Positions 8,582 through 17,364 of a stretch of DNA of 32,924 nt are shown here, in pieces. Position 1 is the stretch's first letter. Each line of letters starts with the position of its first letter. The stretch covers positions 1 through 32,924 of the forward strand of contig JAFGTH010000202.1 in assembly GCA_016934225.1 (NCBI GenBank), in the 5' to 3' direction. Position numbers and translations under genes: made by a program. The stretch comes from Lentisphaerota bacterium. Its GTDB lineage: Bacteria; Verrucomicrobiota; Kiritimatiellia; UBA8416; JAFGTH01. The notes under the pieces are model-generated. The model had not been told where the DNA came from. It saw nothing but the letters and a program-made list of their open reading frames with translations, and did no database searches.

Positions 8582-9745
8582 ATGACAGAAACAAAGAAAA
8601 GCCCCAACATTGTGCGTTTCGGCATTATAGGTGTCGGCGGAATGGGACAAGGGCATTGCAACGGCATTAAAGACGTTGAAGAAGCCGTCTTAACCGCAGT
8701 TTGCGACACGGATCCTGTTACAGCCGAAAAGGTCGGCACACAACATAACGTGCCGTACTTCACACATCATAAACAAATGATTGACGCCGGTCTTTGCGAT
8801 GCTGTCATTGTGGCAACACCACACCCGGAACGACCCGTTCCCGCCATTGATGCAATGAAAGCCGGCTTGCACTTGATCAGCGAGAAACCACTTTCCGAGC
8901 GAGTGAGCACAGCGGATCAAATGATCGCAACCGCCAAAGAAACGGGCGTCACGTTCGCAATTATGTTCCAGCGACGAATGGAGCCGGCCGCCGCCAAAGC
9001 CATAGAACTTGTGCATAACGGCGCGATCGGAACTATAAGGCGCGCAACATTGATCTCGCCCGAATATCGAAACCAATCTTACTATGACTCCGGAGGCTGG
9101 CGCGCGACATGGAAAGGTGAAGGAGGCGGTGTAATGATGAACCAGTCGCCTCATGTTCTTGATTTGTTCGTCCAGATCGCAGGAATGCCCTCATTGGTCT
9201 ATGGAAATATCGAGACCGCCTTGCACAATATTGAGGTCGAAGATGTTGCCAGCGCCATGCTCAAGTATCCTGAAGGAGGAACCGGTTTCTTCTACTGCTC
9301 CACAAATGAAGCAGGCCCCGGCCAAATGATCGAGATCTTCGGCGATAAAGGAAAACTCGTTTTACGCGACGGACAATTGAAGGTTTACGAATTCCCGGTG
9401 TCTATCCCCGAATTTACAGCCGGCGAACATGACATGTGGGACGGACCTGAATGCAAAGAGGTTCCCATTACGTTAGAAGGCAAAGCGCCGGGACACAGAG
9501 GCGTTATTAGAAACGTTGCACGGCATATTCTCTACGGAGAACCTTTGGTCAGTCCGGGAGAAGAGGGCCTTTATTCGCTAGAATTGGCAAACGCGGTAAT
9601 GCTGTCTTCCTATACCAAGAAACCGGTCAGTCTGCCAATTAACCGAAAAGAATACGACGATTTCCTGCAAGAAATGCGCTCCAAGTCCACATTTGTCAAA
9701 CAAGTCAAACAGATTAAGCGTAAAACCGATCCAAGGCATAAGTAA
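8582..9745 (+). CDS. Gfo/Idh/MocA-family NAD(P)-dependent oxidoreductase
   Basis: The 387-residue protein starts at an ATG preceded by AAGGAG. Residues 13-28 (FGIIGVGGMGQGHCNG) form the Rossmann dinucleotide-binding loop. The family EKP motif (E101-K102-P103) supplies the lysine that usually acts in catalysis. The C-terminal alpha/beta domain has the GGGVMMNQSPHVLDLF segment, where His and Asp contribute to the sugar site in relatives. Members oxidise or reduce sugars, inositols or their derivatives. The exact substrate cannot be read from sequence, and no sugar transporter or hydrolase gene sits beside it. It appears monocistronic: a tRNA lies upstream and a convergent gene downstream. Length is normal and no key motif is missing. 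Confidence 0.9.
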   Translation: MTETKKSPNIVRFGIIGVGGMGQGHCNGIKDVEEAVLTAVCDTDPVTAEKVGTQHNVPYFTHHKQMIDAGLCDAVIVATPHPERPVPAIDAMKAGLHLISEKPLSERVSTADQMIATAKETGVTFAIMFQRRMEPAAAKAIELVHNGAIGTIRRATLISPEYRNQSYYDSGGWRATWKGEGGGVMMNQSPHVLDLFVQIAGMPSLVYGNIETALHNIEVEDVASAMLKYPEGGTGFFYCSTNEAGPGQMIEIFGDKGKLVLRDGQLKVYEFPVSIPEFTAGEHDMWDGPECKEVPITLEGKAPGHRGVIRNVARHILYGEPLVSPGEEGLYSLELANAVMLSSYTKKPVSLPINRKEYDDFLQEMRSKSTFVKQVKQIKRKTDPRHK

Positions 9746-9771
9746 ACTGCTATATGTCGAGAAGACATAAA

Positions 9772-9801
9772 CGCCGCGTATGACAAATTGCATGCGCGGC
9801 G
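9772..9801. terminator. Stem-loop between convergent genes
   Basis: CGCCGCGTA (9772-9780) pairs with TGCGCGGCG (9793-9801) with one G-T wobble and a 12-base loop. It sits between two convergent genes, where a shared transcription stop is expected. A long T-run is absent on both sides, so termination efficiency is uncertain. Confidence 0.5.
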
Positions 9802-9835
9802 CATGGTTTGACGGTATGCGAGTTACGTCTTCGAT

Positions 9836-10903
9836 TCAGCGGACCTTCTCACCATGAACTTCGATCTCAAACAACGAAAAACCCCAGGCCGGATTTATTC
9901 TCTTTAACAACCCCAATTTAATGTAACGAGCCTTTGCGCCTTTCATTTCCAGCGCATCCACGCGCTCAGGAAACCCTTCAGAAACCATGACATTCATACG
10001 ACGTATGTTTTTCCAGCTTTTCCCATCGTTCGATATTGACAATGTGTATTGAAGCGCGGAGGCGGCCTCCCAATGAAGCCGCAAATTGGTTAATTTTAAG
10101 TTCTTCTTCAAATCCACTGTTACAACCTGGGGCTCGGAATATTCGCTGGACCATCTAGTCTTTAAATCGCCATCAACCAACATGCTCGGCTCGCCCTCCT
10201 CGCCTGCGCCCTGGTGTGTCGAAGAGACGGATATTCCGGCGCCTATAGCACTGTGAACAACATGGGTCGGATCATCATCTTCAATCGCTGCAACTTCAGG
10301 AATCTCCTTGACCAAATCGCGAAGCGCCTGCTCCGCTTTCTCCGATATCGGGCCGTCCGGAAGCGCATCTCCACCCGGCACGGCAACTTTCTCCGGCATG
10401 TCAGCAGAAACAGATCTTGCTTCCTCATCAGTCTTTGCAACAGGCGTCATACAATCCATATCCACAGTCACAACCGCTTTATACTTGCCGTACTTGTAAA
10501 CTACATTATACTTTCGGCCCAGGGCGACGGCTGAATAAACCGTTCCAGCTGTGAGTACGATCGGGCCTGGACGTATCTTTGTCGGTATTTTTATTCTGAT
10601 AATCCCATCAGGAATTTTCAGCCTGTGATCGGATGTCTCGGCCGAAACATGGCCCCATTCGTCTCTGAACGGAATCAATCCGATATGCATATCATCGTCA
10701 ACCGGAACCAGAATACTGTAACCGGATTTCGTGCGACCCATACACTGGAACTCATCGCCCGGCATTGCCCAACCCAAATAGGCCTTGCAAACAACCGGAA
10801 TCACAATATCACGAAGCGGAGTCAGATTTTTAACAGGCGCGTCACCTGCTCCAAATGTCATGGAACATTGCATAAGGCATAACAGAAAAGCGAAGTTTTT
10901 CAT
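9836..10903 (-). CDS. Secreted protein with C-terminal F5/8 type C (discoidin-like) domain
   Basis: The first 19 residues (MKNFAFLLCLMQCSMTFGA) form a Sec-type signal peptide. The LMQC stretch does not fit a lipobox. Residues about 25-140 are beta-rich with repeated Gly/Tyr turns and could be SH3-like, which is tentative. An acidic, Pro/Glu-rich linker follows. From about residue 216 the sequence has the discoidin fold signature: SMLVDGDLKTRWSSEY, then PQVVTVDLKK, LHWEAASALQYTLSISNDG and ARYIKLGL, ending FEIEVHG. This domain usually binds carbohydrate or mediates surface attachment. The protein is probably exported and stands alone on the minus strand. No catalytic domain is visible. Confidence 0.8.
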   Translation of the reverse strand: MKNFAFLLCLMQCSMTFGAGDAPVKNLTPLRDIVIPVVCKAYLGWAMPGDEFQCMGRTKSGYSILVPVDDDMHIGLIPFRDEWGHVSAETSDHRLKIPDGIIRIKIPTKIRPGPIVLTAGTVYSAVALGRKYNVVYKYGKYKAVVTVDMDCMTPVAKTDEEARSVSADMPEKVAVPGGDALPDGPISEKAEQALRDLVKEIPEVAAIEDDDPTHVVHSAIGAGISVSSTHQGAGEEGEPSMLVDGDLKTRWSSEYSEPQVVTVDLKKNLKLTNLRLHWEAASALQYTLSISNDGKSWKNIRRMNVMVSEGFPERVDALEMKGAKARYIKLGLLKRINPAWGFSLFEIEVHGEKVR

Positions 10904-11007
10904 GCTAAACAGATAAAATCATACGGATCGTTTCTGATCAAGGCCTGAATGACCGAATTTTGCATTTTCGAATGCTATTTCGTCTTGGTTCTTGCGCATA
11001 TACACGG

Positions 11008-11036
11008 TTGATTGATATCGTATTCCTGATTATAAA
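11008..11036 (+). promoter_or_regulatory. Sigma70-type promoter
   Basis: TTGATT (11008-11013) and TATAAA (11031-11036) are separated by 17 bp. Transcription would begin near 11043, about 43 bases before the ATG of the nucleotidyltransferase-kinase gene. Confidence 0.55.
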
Positions 11037-11085
11037 ATCGGCTTCAGTAAATGTAACAGCTTTTAAGTAAAATTCGGTGGAAAGA

Positions 11086-12150
11086 ATGAAAAAGGTGTTT
11101 GTTTCCGGCTGTTATGACATACTTCATGGCGGTCATATCGAATTCTTCAACCAAGCCAAGGCGCTGGGCGACTACCTCATAATATGCCTGCCTGGAGACG
11201 AATCCCTGTTCCTGCATAAAAGACGACGCCCGTTCATCCCTCTCGAACACAAGGTTCATTTAACAAGCTCGCTGAAAATGGTGGATGAGGTTGTAATCGG
11301 TAATGATCTTGAAATAGGCTTAAATTTCCGCAGCGAGTTCATGCGCATAAAACCACAAATCCTTGCGGTAACCGAGGATGACAAATTTGCTCAGGCGAAA
11401 AAGAAGCTTTGCGCTGAAGTCGGGGCGGAATATGTGCGCCTGCCCAAAAATCTCAGTTATCAACAAATATCCACAACTGAAATATTTCAGAGGCTCCATG
11501 CGCCGCCCGAAGCGCCTGTTCGAATTGATTTCGCAGGCGGATGGTTAGATGTGCCGCGATTCGCCCGACCGGACAGCTATATAATTAACTGTGCGATATC
11601 GCCACTCGTAAGCCTGTATAACTGGGGTTATGAAACCTGTTCCGGATTGGGCGGATCCGGCGCTTATGCGCTCTTGACCGCCAAAGACGGAATTAAGACG
11701 GAACTTGGCAACGATGTCGGATGGCAGGATCCGGCAATAATTCAGGAAACCGGTTTATGCGTCTGGCGATCCGGAAAATTGCCTGTTCTCGATTTCAAAA
11801 CCAATCCGGACTTTTTACGCGGTAAAATGGCTATATATTGGACCGGCAAACCTCATGTAACCAGAAACCTCGCCAATCTTGCGCGCGACTATGACCTGCT
11901 AATAGAAGGAAGCAAAATCGGCCGAGTTGCCGCCCTGACTTCCGATTACAACAAGTTGTGCGAAGCCGTCCGTATTACATACAAGGTGCAGCTCAAAGAA
12001 GGCATGAAAGAGTTGCCGACCTTCGGCGAAAAAGCGAAGAAATATTGCGGCGGTGGACATGGCGGATACGCCGTGTACCTGTTCGATGAACGTCCTTACC
12101 ACAAAGACCTTATACATGTAGAGCCGTACATGAAATCCTTTTTCGGCTGA
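11086..12150 (+). CDS. Fused cytidylyltransferase-like / short GHMP-kinase-like protein
   Basis: I chose the ATG at 11086 (354 aa) over an in-frame GTG nine bases upstream, because GGTGGAAAG then serves as ribosome site. Residues 4-17 (VFVSGCYDILHGGH) carry the HxGH motif of the cytidylyltransferase-like fold used by HldE/RfaE-type nucleotidyltransferases. That domain ends near residue 137. From about 144 the protein resembles GHMP sugar kinases. APVRIDFAGGWLDV is the start motif, SGLGGSGAYALL the phosphate-binding loop, and CGGGHGGYAVYLF the late glycine-rich motif. The kinase part is only about 210 residues, against 300 or more in HddA or fucokinase relatives, with a short link between the first two motifs. 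It probably activates a sugar (kinase plus nucleotidyl transfer) for a surface glycan; the substrate is unknown. Confidence 0.75.
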   Translation: MKKVFVSGCYDILHGGHIEFFNQAKALGDYLIICLPGDESLFLHKRRRPFIPLEHKVHLTSSLKMVDEVVIGNDLEIGLNFRSEFMRIKPQILAVTEDDKFAQAKKKLCAEVGAEYVRLPKNLSYQQISTTEIFQRLHAPPEAPVRIDFAGGWLDVPRFARPDSYIINCAISPLVSLYNWGYETCSGLGGSGAYALLTAKDGIKTELGNDVGWQDPAIIQETGLCVWRSGKLPVLDFKTNPDFLRGKMAIYWTGKPHVTRNLANLARDYDLLIEGSKIGRVAALTSDYNKLCEAVRITYKVQLKEGMKELPTFGEKAKKYCGGGHGGYAVYLFDERPYHKDLIHVEPYMKSFFG

Positions 12151-12292
12151 ACATATCCGGGCGCTTGCCCAACTTCAGTCGCTTTGATTCCAGCTAAAAA
12201 TCACGGTAATTGCGGCAATTTCGTTGCCGAATTCGCCGCCTCATGATAAGCTTCAAGCAAATGGGTTCGGAAAACGCCACAAAGCAAAAGCA

Positions 12293-13006
12293 ATGAAAAC
12301 AAACAGTCATTCATTAAACAATCGAACGACATCGGCAAGCGCCGATTCCCCCGGTAGCGCGCCGGCCCGCATACTCATAGTGGACGATCATCCGATCGTG
12401 CGCCGAGCCGTCCATCATATCATTAAGAAAGAGCCTGATTTGGAATTGTCATGGGAAGCGTCCGATGCAAATGAGGCTATGCATATTCTCGAAACGGAAA
12501 AACCGGATCTAGCCATAATTGATATAAGTCTCAAAGGCCGAAGCGGACTGGATCTCATCAAAGATATGCGCGCTCAGGGACTCAAATGCCCTGTTCTTGT
12601 CCTCTCAATGCATGAAGACACTACATATGCGGAACGATCACTTCGTGCAGGCGCACAAGGTTACGTTATGAAAAACGAACCTCCCCAGATAATAATAGAT
12701 GCGTTACGCAAAATTCGTACTGGAGATATCTTTGTATGTGACAGGATCGCTACGCGCCTCCTTTCCCGCTTCGTGGGACACAAACAAGACACCCAAACGA
12801 CCGACCTATTGAATGTTCTCAGTGATAGAGAATTCGATGTTTTCCAACATATCGGACAAGGGCAAAGCACTCGCGAGATAGCCGCCGAATTGAATCTTAG
12901 CGTTAGTACAATCGAAACGCATAAGTCCAATATTAAGCAAAAACTCAATATTCAGACAGCATCCGCGCTCGCTAAATCTGCTGCAGAATGGCTACTCGGC
13001 AAGTAA
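12293..13006 (+). CDS. NarL/LuxR-family response regulator
   Basis: The frame is open from a TTG at 12224, but the ATG at 12293 (237 aa) is the more natural start, because the residues before it are unrelated to the receiver. The receiver domain begins at ARILIVDDHPIVRR; the phospho-acceptor is D77 in LAIIDISLKG, and GAQGYVMKNE contains the conserved lysine. The C-terminal LuxR helix-turn-helix is complete (LSDREFDVFQHIGQG, STREIAAELNLSVSTIETHK). It should bind DNA after phosphorylation by a partner kinase, most likely one of the two hybrid kinases downstream. It is the only gene of the cluster with an output domain. Confidence 0.9.
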   Translation: MKTNSHSLNNRTTSASADSPGSAPARILIVDDHPIVRRAVHHIIKKEPDLELSWEASDANEAMHILETEKPDLAIIDISLKGRSGLDLIKDMRAQGLKCPVLVLSMHEDTTYAERSLRAGAQGYVMKNEPPQIIIDALRKIRTGDIFVCDRIATRLLSRFVGHKQDTQTTDLLNVLSDREFDVFQHIGQGQSTREIAAELNLSVSTIETHKSNIKQKLNIQTASALAKSAAEWLLGK

Positions 13007-13039
13007 ACAAGACGTTACGGCAAAACGAAAAGCGTTTCT

Positions 13040-13078
13040 CGCCATGCCTAAAGTAGCGGAATCCGCTATAGCATGGCG
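13040..13078 (+). terminator. Long interrupted hairpin after the response regulator
   Basis: CGCCATGC (13040-13047) pairs with GCATGGCG (13071-13078). Inside it TAGCGG (13054-13059) pairs with CCGCTA (13063-13068) around AAT. It lies 34 bases after the stop codon. A T-run is lacking, so it may be an mRNA-stabilising or attenuating structure rather than a true intrinsic terminator. Confidence 0.5.
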
Positions 13079-13092
13079 GTAAATCACTCCAG

Positions 13093-13106
13093 GCTATTAT
13101 AATAGC
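13093..13106. repeat. 14-bp palindrome containing a TATAAT box
   Basis: GCTATTATAATAGC is self-complementary and contains TATAAT at 13098-13103, in the gap before the degenerate receiver gene. It could be a -10 element overlapped by an operator. No good -35 hexamer lies 17 bp upstream. Confidence 0.45.
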
Positions 13107-13227
13107 TTTACCATGATACCGGGCATGAAAAAACTGTCTTATGATTATTTGCGTAATTGACGGGGCTTTATGTGTCTTCGCGTATTTTGCTTATTGTTAG
13201 TCAAGATGCAGGCTGATTGGTTGCACG

Positions 13228-13653
13228 GTGAATAAAGCTATTATATTTGTGATTGAGGATGATCCTTTGGCGCAGGCAGGTATTCGTGCGTTGCTCGATG
13301 ATACCCACGATCTTGCTTTCACTAAAGCCCCCGCTGAATCCGATATTGAACAGAGCCTCTGTGACGCCAAACCTGATCTTGTTCTGTTCGGTTTGCATAT
13401 CACCAAGACACGAAATCAGTTTCTTCTCCGTAAAATTGCGCTGCAATTTCGAGTGCTGGTTTTTTCTGATGAAGATGAAACATTGCATGCCGAAGACACG
13501 CTTCGCGCTGGAGCGCGCGGATATATTATGAAAGAAGAATCTCCGGAGATTCTTCTTAAAGCAATCAGGACAACTCTTGCCGGCAATCTTCATCTCAGTG
13601 ATAAAATGAAATCGCATTTTTTCCAACGCATTGCCGCAAACGGATCCGCATAA
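13228..13653 (+). CDS. Degenerate stand-alone receiver (pseudo-receiver), no output domain
   Basis: The 141-residue protein begins at a GTG and aligns along its length with the receiver part of the NarL-type regulator just upstream. The acidic pair survives (FVIEDDP), and the late GARGYIMKEE keeps the lysine. The phospho-acceptor position is glycine: G55 in DLVLFGLHI, where relatives have aspartate. No helix-turn-helix follows; the protein ends about 20 residues after the receiver fold. The stop TAA overlaps the ATG of the next histidine kinase by 1 base, so the two are translationally coupled. It is probably a diverged duplicate of the upstream regulator, now either a phosphorylation-independent partner of the kinase or a decaying copy. 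The intact frame and coupling favour retained function. Confidence 0.8.
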   Translation: MNKAIIFVIEDDPLAQAGIRALLDDTHDLAFTKAPAESDIEQSLCDAKPDLVLFGLHITKTRNQFLLRKIALQFRVLVFSDEDETLHAEDTLRAGARGYIMKEESPEILLKAIRTTLAGNLHLSDKMKSHFFQRIAANGSA

Positions 13654-15647
13654 TGCAAAAAACAAAACAAAATAAATCCGGTCACCAAAAAGCGCATCAG
13701 GTAAATGCCTGTCACGACGATCTGTATGCCATTACTGCACGTTATGAAGCCGTCTTGGCCGCAATTCCGGATATAGTCATGGAGACGGATCAAAACAAGG
13801 TCTATGTATGGGCTAACGCAGCGGGCATTGAATTTTTTGGAGATGATGTCATAGGCAAGGAGCCAGCCTATTTCTTTGTCGGCGAACAAGACACATATAA
13901 TTTAGTGGACCCCCTGTTTCAAGGAAATGAGAAGGTTGTCTATGTCGAGAGCTGGCAAAGAAGAAAGGACGGACAAGAACGACTTCTCGCATGGTGGTGC
14001 CGTGTCATGAAAAATGCCAACGGCAATGTCACCGGAGTGCTCTCAACAGCCCGCGATATTACCGATCAATACCGCGCACAAATCAAACTTCGGGAATCCG
14101 AAGACCGAATCCGTAAGATCATGGAGGTGGCTCCCGATGCGTTTTATGTAACGGATATTAATGGAACGATTCTGGACGGAAATGCCGCAGCCGAGAAAAT
14201 AGTCGGATATAAACGCGAAGCTCTTATCGGCAAAAACATATTTGAAGCGAATTTGTTGAGGCCGGAGGATACGACCAGGATCGAGGCCCTCATGGCCCAG
14301 GAGGCCTCCGGTAAACCCACCGGGCCGGACATTTTTGTGATTCACCGAGGCGATGGCGCCATGATCACGGTGGAGTTGCGTGGAACACCTACAATTATCA
14401 ACAACGAGGAAGTGGTGGTATGTTCAATGCGCGATATTTCCGAACAAAAAAGGTTGGAACAGGATCTGTTGGATTCGAATTCGCAACTAAATGAAGCACT
14501 GAACAATTTAAGAGAGACGCAAGACCAGATGCTTCATAATGCGCGCCTTAGCGCCTTGGGACAAATGGCAGGGGGAATTGCACACGATTTTAATAATATC
14601 CTTATGCCTATCGTGGGTCTAAGCAATTATCTTTCATCTTATTCGCATGCTTTAGACAACAAGGAGGAGGCGCTTTCCATGCTGAAACAGATCGAGAGAG
14701 CAGCCAACGATGCAAGAAATATTGTTCACAATCTCAGATTGATTTACAAACCGACTGCTATAGAACCGTTCGAGCGAATAGATGCCGATGCGCTTGTGAC
14801 CAGCGCACTGGACATGACAAGCCCAAAGTGGAAAGAAGAGCGTCAGGCCATAGGCAAACCCATTAACACAAAACTGGTTGCCACGGCCAATCGCACGCTC
14901 ATGGGCAATGAAACAGCGCTACGGCAAGCACTTGTCAATCTCATACTCAATGCTATAGATGCTATGCCGGAATCCGGCACGTTAACCGTATCATCGCGTT
15001 CGGATAATGAACATGTTCTATTGGAAATAACAGATACCGGCATCGGAATGACGGAAGACTGCAAGATAAAATGTCTCGAACCTTTCTTCTCGGATAAAGG
15101 GGTCAAGGGCACAGGAATCGGTCTGGCAATGGTAAATATCGTTGTCAAACAGCACAATGGAACCATTGAAATTGACTCCGAATCCGGAAAAGGCACGACG
15201 GTTCGAATCCGGCTTCCTGCGGATAGTAAAAACAAACTTCCAGAGGCTAAGCCACATTTGCGCCAGTCGAAACCGGCGTCTTCGCGTCTACGCATTCTGG
15301 TTATAGACGACGAATATCTCTCTTGTAGCCTGCTCAGTCGGCTTCTCAGAATAGATTCTCATAGCGTTGAAACAGCCTCATCCGGCAAAGAAGGCATCGA
15401 GAAATTCAAAGATGACGATTTCCATTTGGTTTTCACGGACCGATCAATGCCGGATATGCACGGCGACGATGTGGCAGGAATTATCAAAAAGCTCCGCCCC
15501 GATGTTCCAATAATCATGCTTACAGGATTTGGCGACATCATGAACGAGAAGGGCGAATTACCCGTGTCTGTTGACAAGGTAGCGTGCAAGCCTGTTACCT
15601 TACAGGATTTAAGAGGCTTAATTGCTGAAACTATAAAATCGTTATAG
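13653..15647 (+). CDS. Cytosolic hybrid histidine kinase, PAS-PAS-HisKA-HATPase-REC
   Basis: The 664-residue protein has no membrane segment, so it should sense an intracellular signal. Two PAS domains (about residues 25-145 and 150-270) precede a short coiled coil. The phospho-accepting histidine is H311 in GGIAHDFNNILMP, a motif typical of NtrB-like kinases of hybrid type. The ATPase domain shows the N box (NLILNAIDAMPESG), the G1 region (ITDTGIGM) and the G2 region (GTGIGLAMV). A C-terminal receiver (LRILVIDDEYLS onward) has D596 in VFTDRSMPDM and the KPVT lysine. It is coupled to the preceding pseudo-receiver. All catalytic residues are present, so it can autophosphorylate and pass phosphate internally; the final acceptor is probably the NarL-type or CheY-like protein nearby. 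Confidence 0.92.
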   Translation: MQKTKQNKSGHQKAHQVNACHDDLYAITARYEAVLAAIPDIVMETDQNKVYVWANAAGIEFFGDDVIGKEPAYFFVGEQDTYNLVDPLFQGNEKVVYVESWQRRKDGQERLLAWWCRVMKNANGNVTGVLSTARDITDQYRAQIKLRESEDRIRKIMEVAPDAFYVTDINGTILDGNAAAEKIVGYKREALIGKNIFEANLLRPEDTTRIEALMAQEASGKPTGPDIFVIHRGDGAMITVELRGTPTIINNEEVVVCSMRDISEQKRLEQDLLDSNSQLNEALNNLRETQDQMLHNARLSALGQMAGGIAHDFNNILMPIVGLSNYLSSYSHALDNKEEALSMLKQIERAANDARNIVHNLRLIYKPTAIEPFERIDADALVTSALDMTSPKWKEERQAIGKPINTKLVATANRTLMGNETALRQALVNLILNAIDAMPESGTLTVSSRSDNEHVLLEITDTGIGMTEDCKIKCLEPFFSDKGVKGTGIGLAMVNIVVKQHNGTIEIDSESGKGTTVRIRLPADSKNKLPEAKPHLRQSKPASSRLRILVIDDEYLSCSLLSRLLRIDSHSVETASSGKEGIEKFKDDDFHLVFTDRSMPDMHGDDVAGIIKKLRPDVPIIMLTGFGDIMNEKGELPVSVDKVACKPVTLQDLRGLIAETIKSL

Positions 15648-15671
15648 CGTGTAGTCGTATATGAGCAATAA

Positions 15672-17342
15672 ATGCTGACATTTTTCAAAAACATATCGCT
15701 GGAAAAGACAAGCTGGCGCAGCCGAATGATAGTCGTGTTCGCACTGACGTCCATTATCCCTTTGCTTACTCTAGCTCATTTCGTCCTGGCATATGTCATT
15801 CCGAATGCCGTTACTTCTGAAAATATTATTATAATCGGCTTCTGCAATCTCGTCATTGCAATCGGCGGCTTTTTCATTCTACGAAACATGATCATGGCTC
15901 AAACGAATATCAAAGCGTACCTGGAAAGACTGGCAACGGGCGACTTGGAAAATCAGCTCATTACTAAAAACGGACCTGATTCCGACAGTATCGCGAAATC
16001 TACAAATGCAATTGTCGGCCGCATTCGGAACGCTCACACTCAACTGGAAAAACTCGCCAACACACGTACTTCTGAGCTTGCCCAAGCGAACAAACGTCTC
16101 CAAAACGAATTAGCCGAACGCGCAAACATGGAAAAAGCGCTGAGAGAAAGCAATATGAGACTCTCAGATGCGTTGAGAGATCTTCAATACATGCAGCGCG
16201 AACTCATACAACAGGAGCGCGTCAGCGCACTTGGCCAGATGGCCAGCGGTATCGCTCATGATTTCAATAATGCACTCATGCCTATTGTCGGATTGAGCGA
16301 ACTGCTGCTCGATCAATCCGACATGCTCAATGACAAAAAGGAATTGCGCGTAATACTCAACGATATTCACAGCGCAGCGGTTGACGCTAGAGACATTGTG
16401 CGTCGTCTCAAGGAATTCTACAGGAAAGATGCCGAACCAGATTTTGCGCCGGTAGATTTGAATGAAATTGTGGAAAAAACGATGTTGCTCACCAAGCCGC
16501 GCTGGCAGGAAGAAATGAAAGCGCGCGGAACGCTCGTAACCATCAGTAATAAACTTGATAAAATCCCGTTGATCAACGGACACGCCTCACAGCTTCGTGA
16601 ATTGTTTACGAATCTTATTCTCAATTCCATAGATGCCATGCCCAATGGTGGCAATATTCTGGTCAAATTCTCAATCGAAACAAATTCGCTTGTCGTTGAA
16701 GTCATTGACACAGGCGAAGGCATGACATCAGAGGTCAGAAAACACTGCCTGAACCCTCTTTTCTCAACTAAAGGAACCTATGGTTCCGGCATAGGCCTGA
16801 CTGTTGCAGATAATATCGTCAAGAAACACGGAGGTTCCATTGACGTTTTAAGCGAACCTGGACAAGGCACAACTGTTCGGCTTCGATTTCCTCTGCTTCT
16901 TATAAAAACTCCGGCCGGACAACCGACCGGCGACTCTTCGCAACAAGATCTACTGCATCCGCTGCGTATTCTCGTTATAGAGGATGACTCAAGATCAAGC
17001 TCGCTACTGGAGAAATACCTTTCTGCCAATAATCATGTTGCGGTGACGCAAGCAGCCGGCAAAGACGGAATTGCCTGTTTCAAATCGGACCATTTCGATG
17101 TCGTGCTGACCGATCGCGCTTTGCCTGATATGAGCGGCGATAGCGTGGCGCAATCAATCAAAGAAATCAATCCTGACACGCCGATTATCATGCTCACAGG
17201 ATTCGGAGAATTGATGAAGGATAAAGGCGAGATTCCGGATTGCATTGATATACTGCTCAGCAAGCCGGTAACCTTTGACGAGTTGCATGCCGCAATCCGT
17301 GAGGTTGCAACTCGCTTGAAGAAAGAAACTAAACAACCCTAA
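15672..17342 (+). CDS. Membrane-anchored hybrid histidine kinase
   Basis: This 556-residue protein is a paralogue of the kinase just upstream, but PAS domains are replaced by a membrane anchor. Two hydrophobic helices (about 19-44 and 50-72) are separated by only a few polar residues, so there is no periplasmic sensor domain. A linker with a HAMP-like and coiled-coil character (about 75-180) leads to H196 in SGIAHDFNNALMP. The ATPase domain has NLILNSIDAMPNGG, VIDTGEGM and GSGIGLTVA. The C-terminal receiver carries D481 in VLTDRALPDM and is clearly related to that of the first kinase (shared PIIMLTGFGE/D and KPVT blocks). It starts 24 bases after the preceding stop with a weak ribosome site. 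Sensing through the membrane itself or through the coiled coil is an inference. Confidence 0.92.
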   Translation: MLTFFKNISLEKTSWRSRMIVVFALTSIIPLLTLAHFVLAYVIPNAVTSENIIIIGFCNLVIAIGGFFILRNMIMAQTNIKAYLERLATGDLENQLITKNGPDSDSIAKSTNAIVGRIRNAHTQLEKLANTRTSELAQANKRLQNELAERANMEKALRESNMRLSDALRDLQYMQRELIQQERVSALGQMASGIAHDFNNALMPIVGLSELLLDQSDMLNDKKELRVILNDIHSAAVDARDIVRRLKEFYRKDAEPDFAPVDLNEIVEKTMLLTKPRWQEEMKARGTLVTISNKLDKIPLINGHASQLRELFTNLILNSIDAMPNGGNILVKFSIETNSLVVEVIDTGEGMTSEVRKHCLNPLFSTKGTYGSGIGLTVADNIVKKHGGSIDVLSEPGQGTTVRLRFPLLLIKTPAGQPTGDSSQQDLLHPLRILVIEDDSRSSSLLEKYLSANNHVAVTQAAGKDGIACFKSDHFDVVLTDRALPDMSGDSVAQSIKEINPDTPIIMLTGFGELMKDKGEIPDCIDILLSKPVTFDELHAAIREVATRLKKETKQP

Positions 17343-17364
17343 GACAGAAGGAAATGACACCGCC

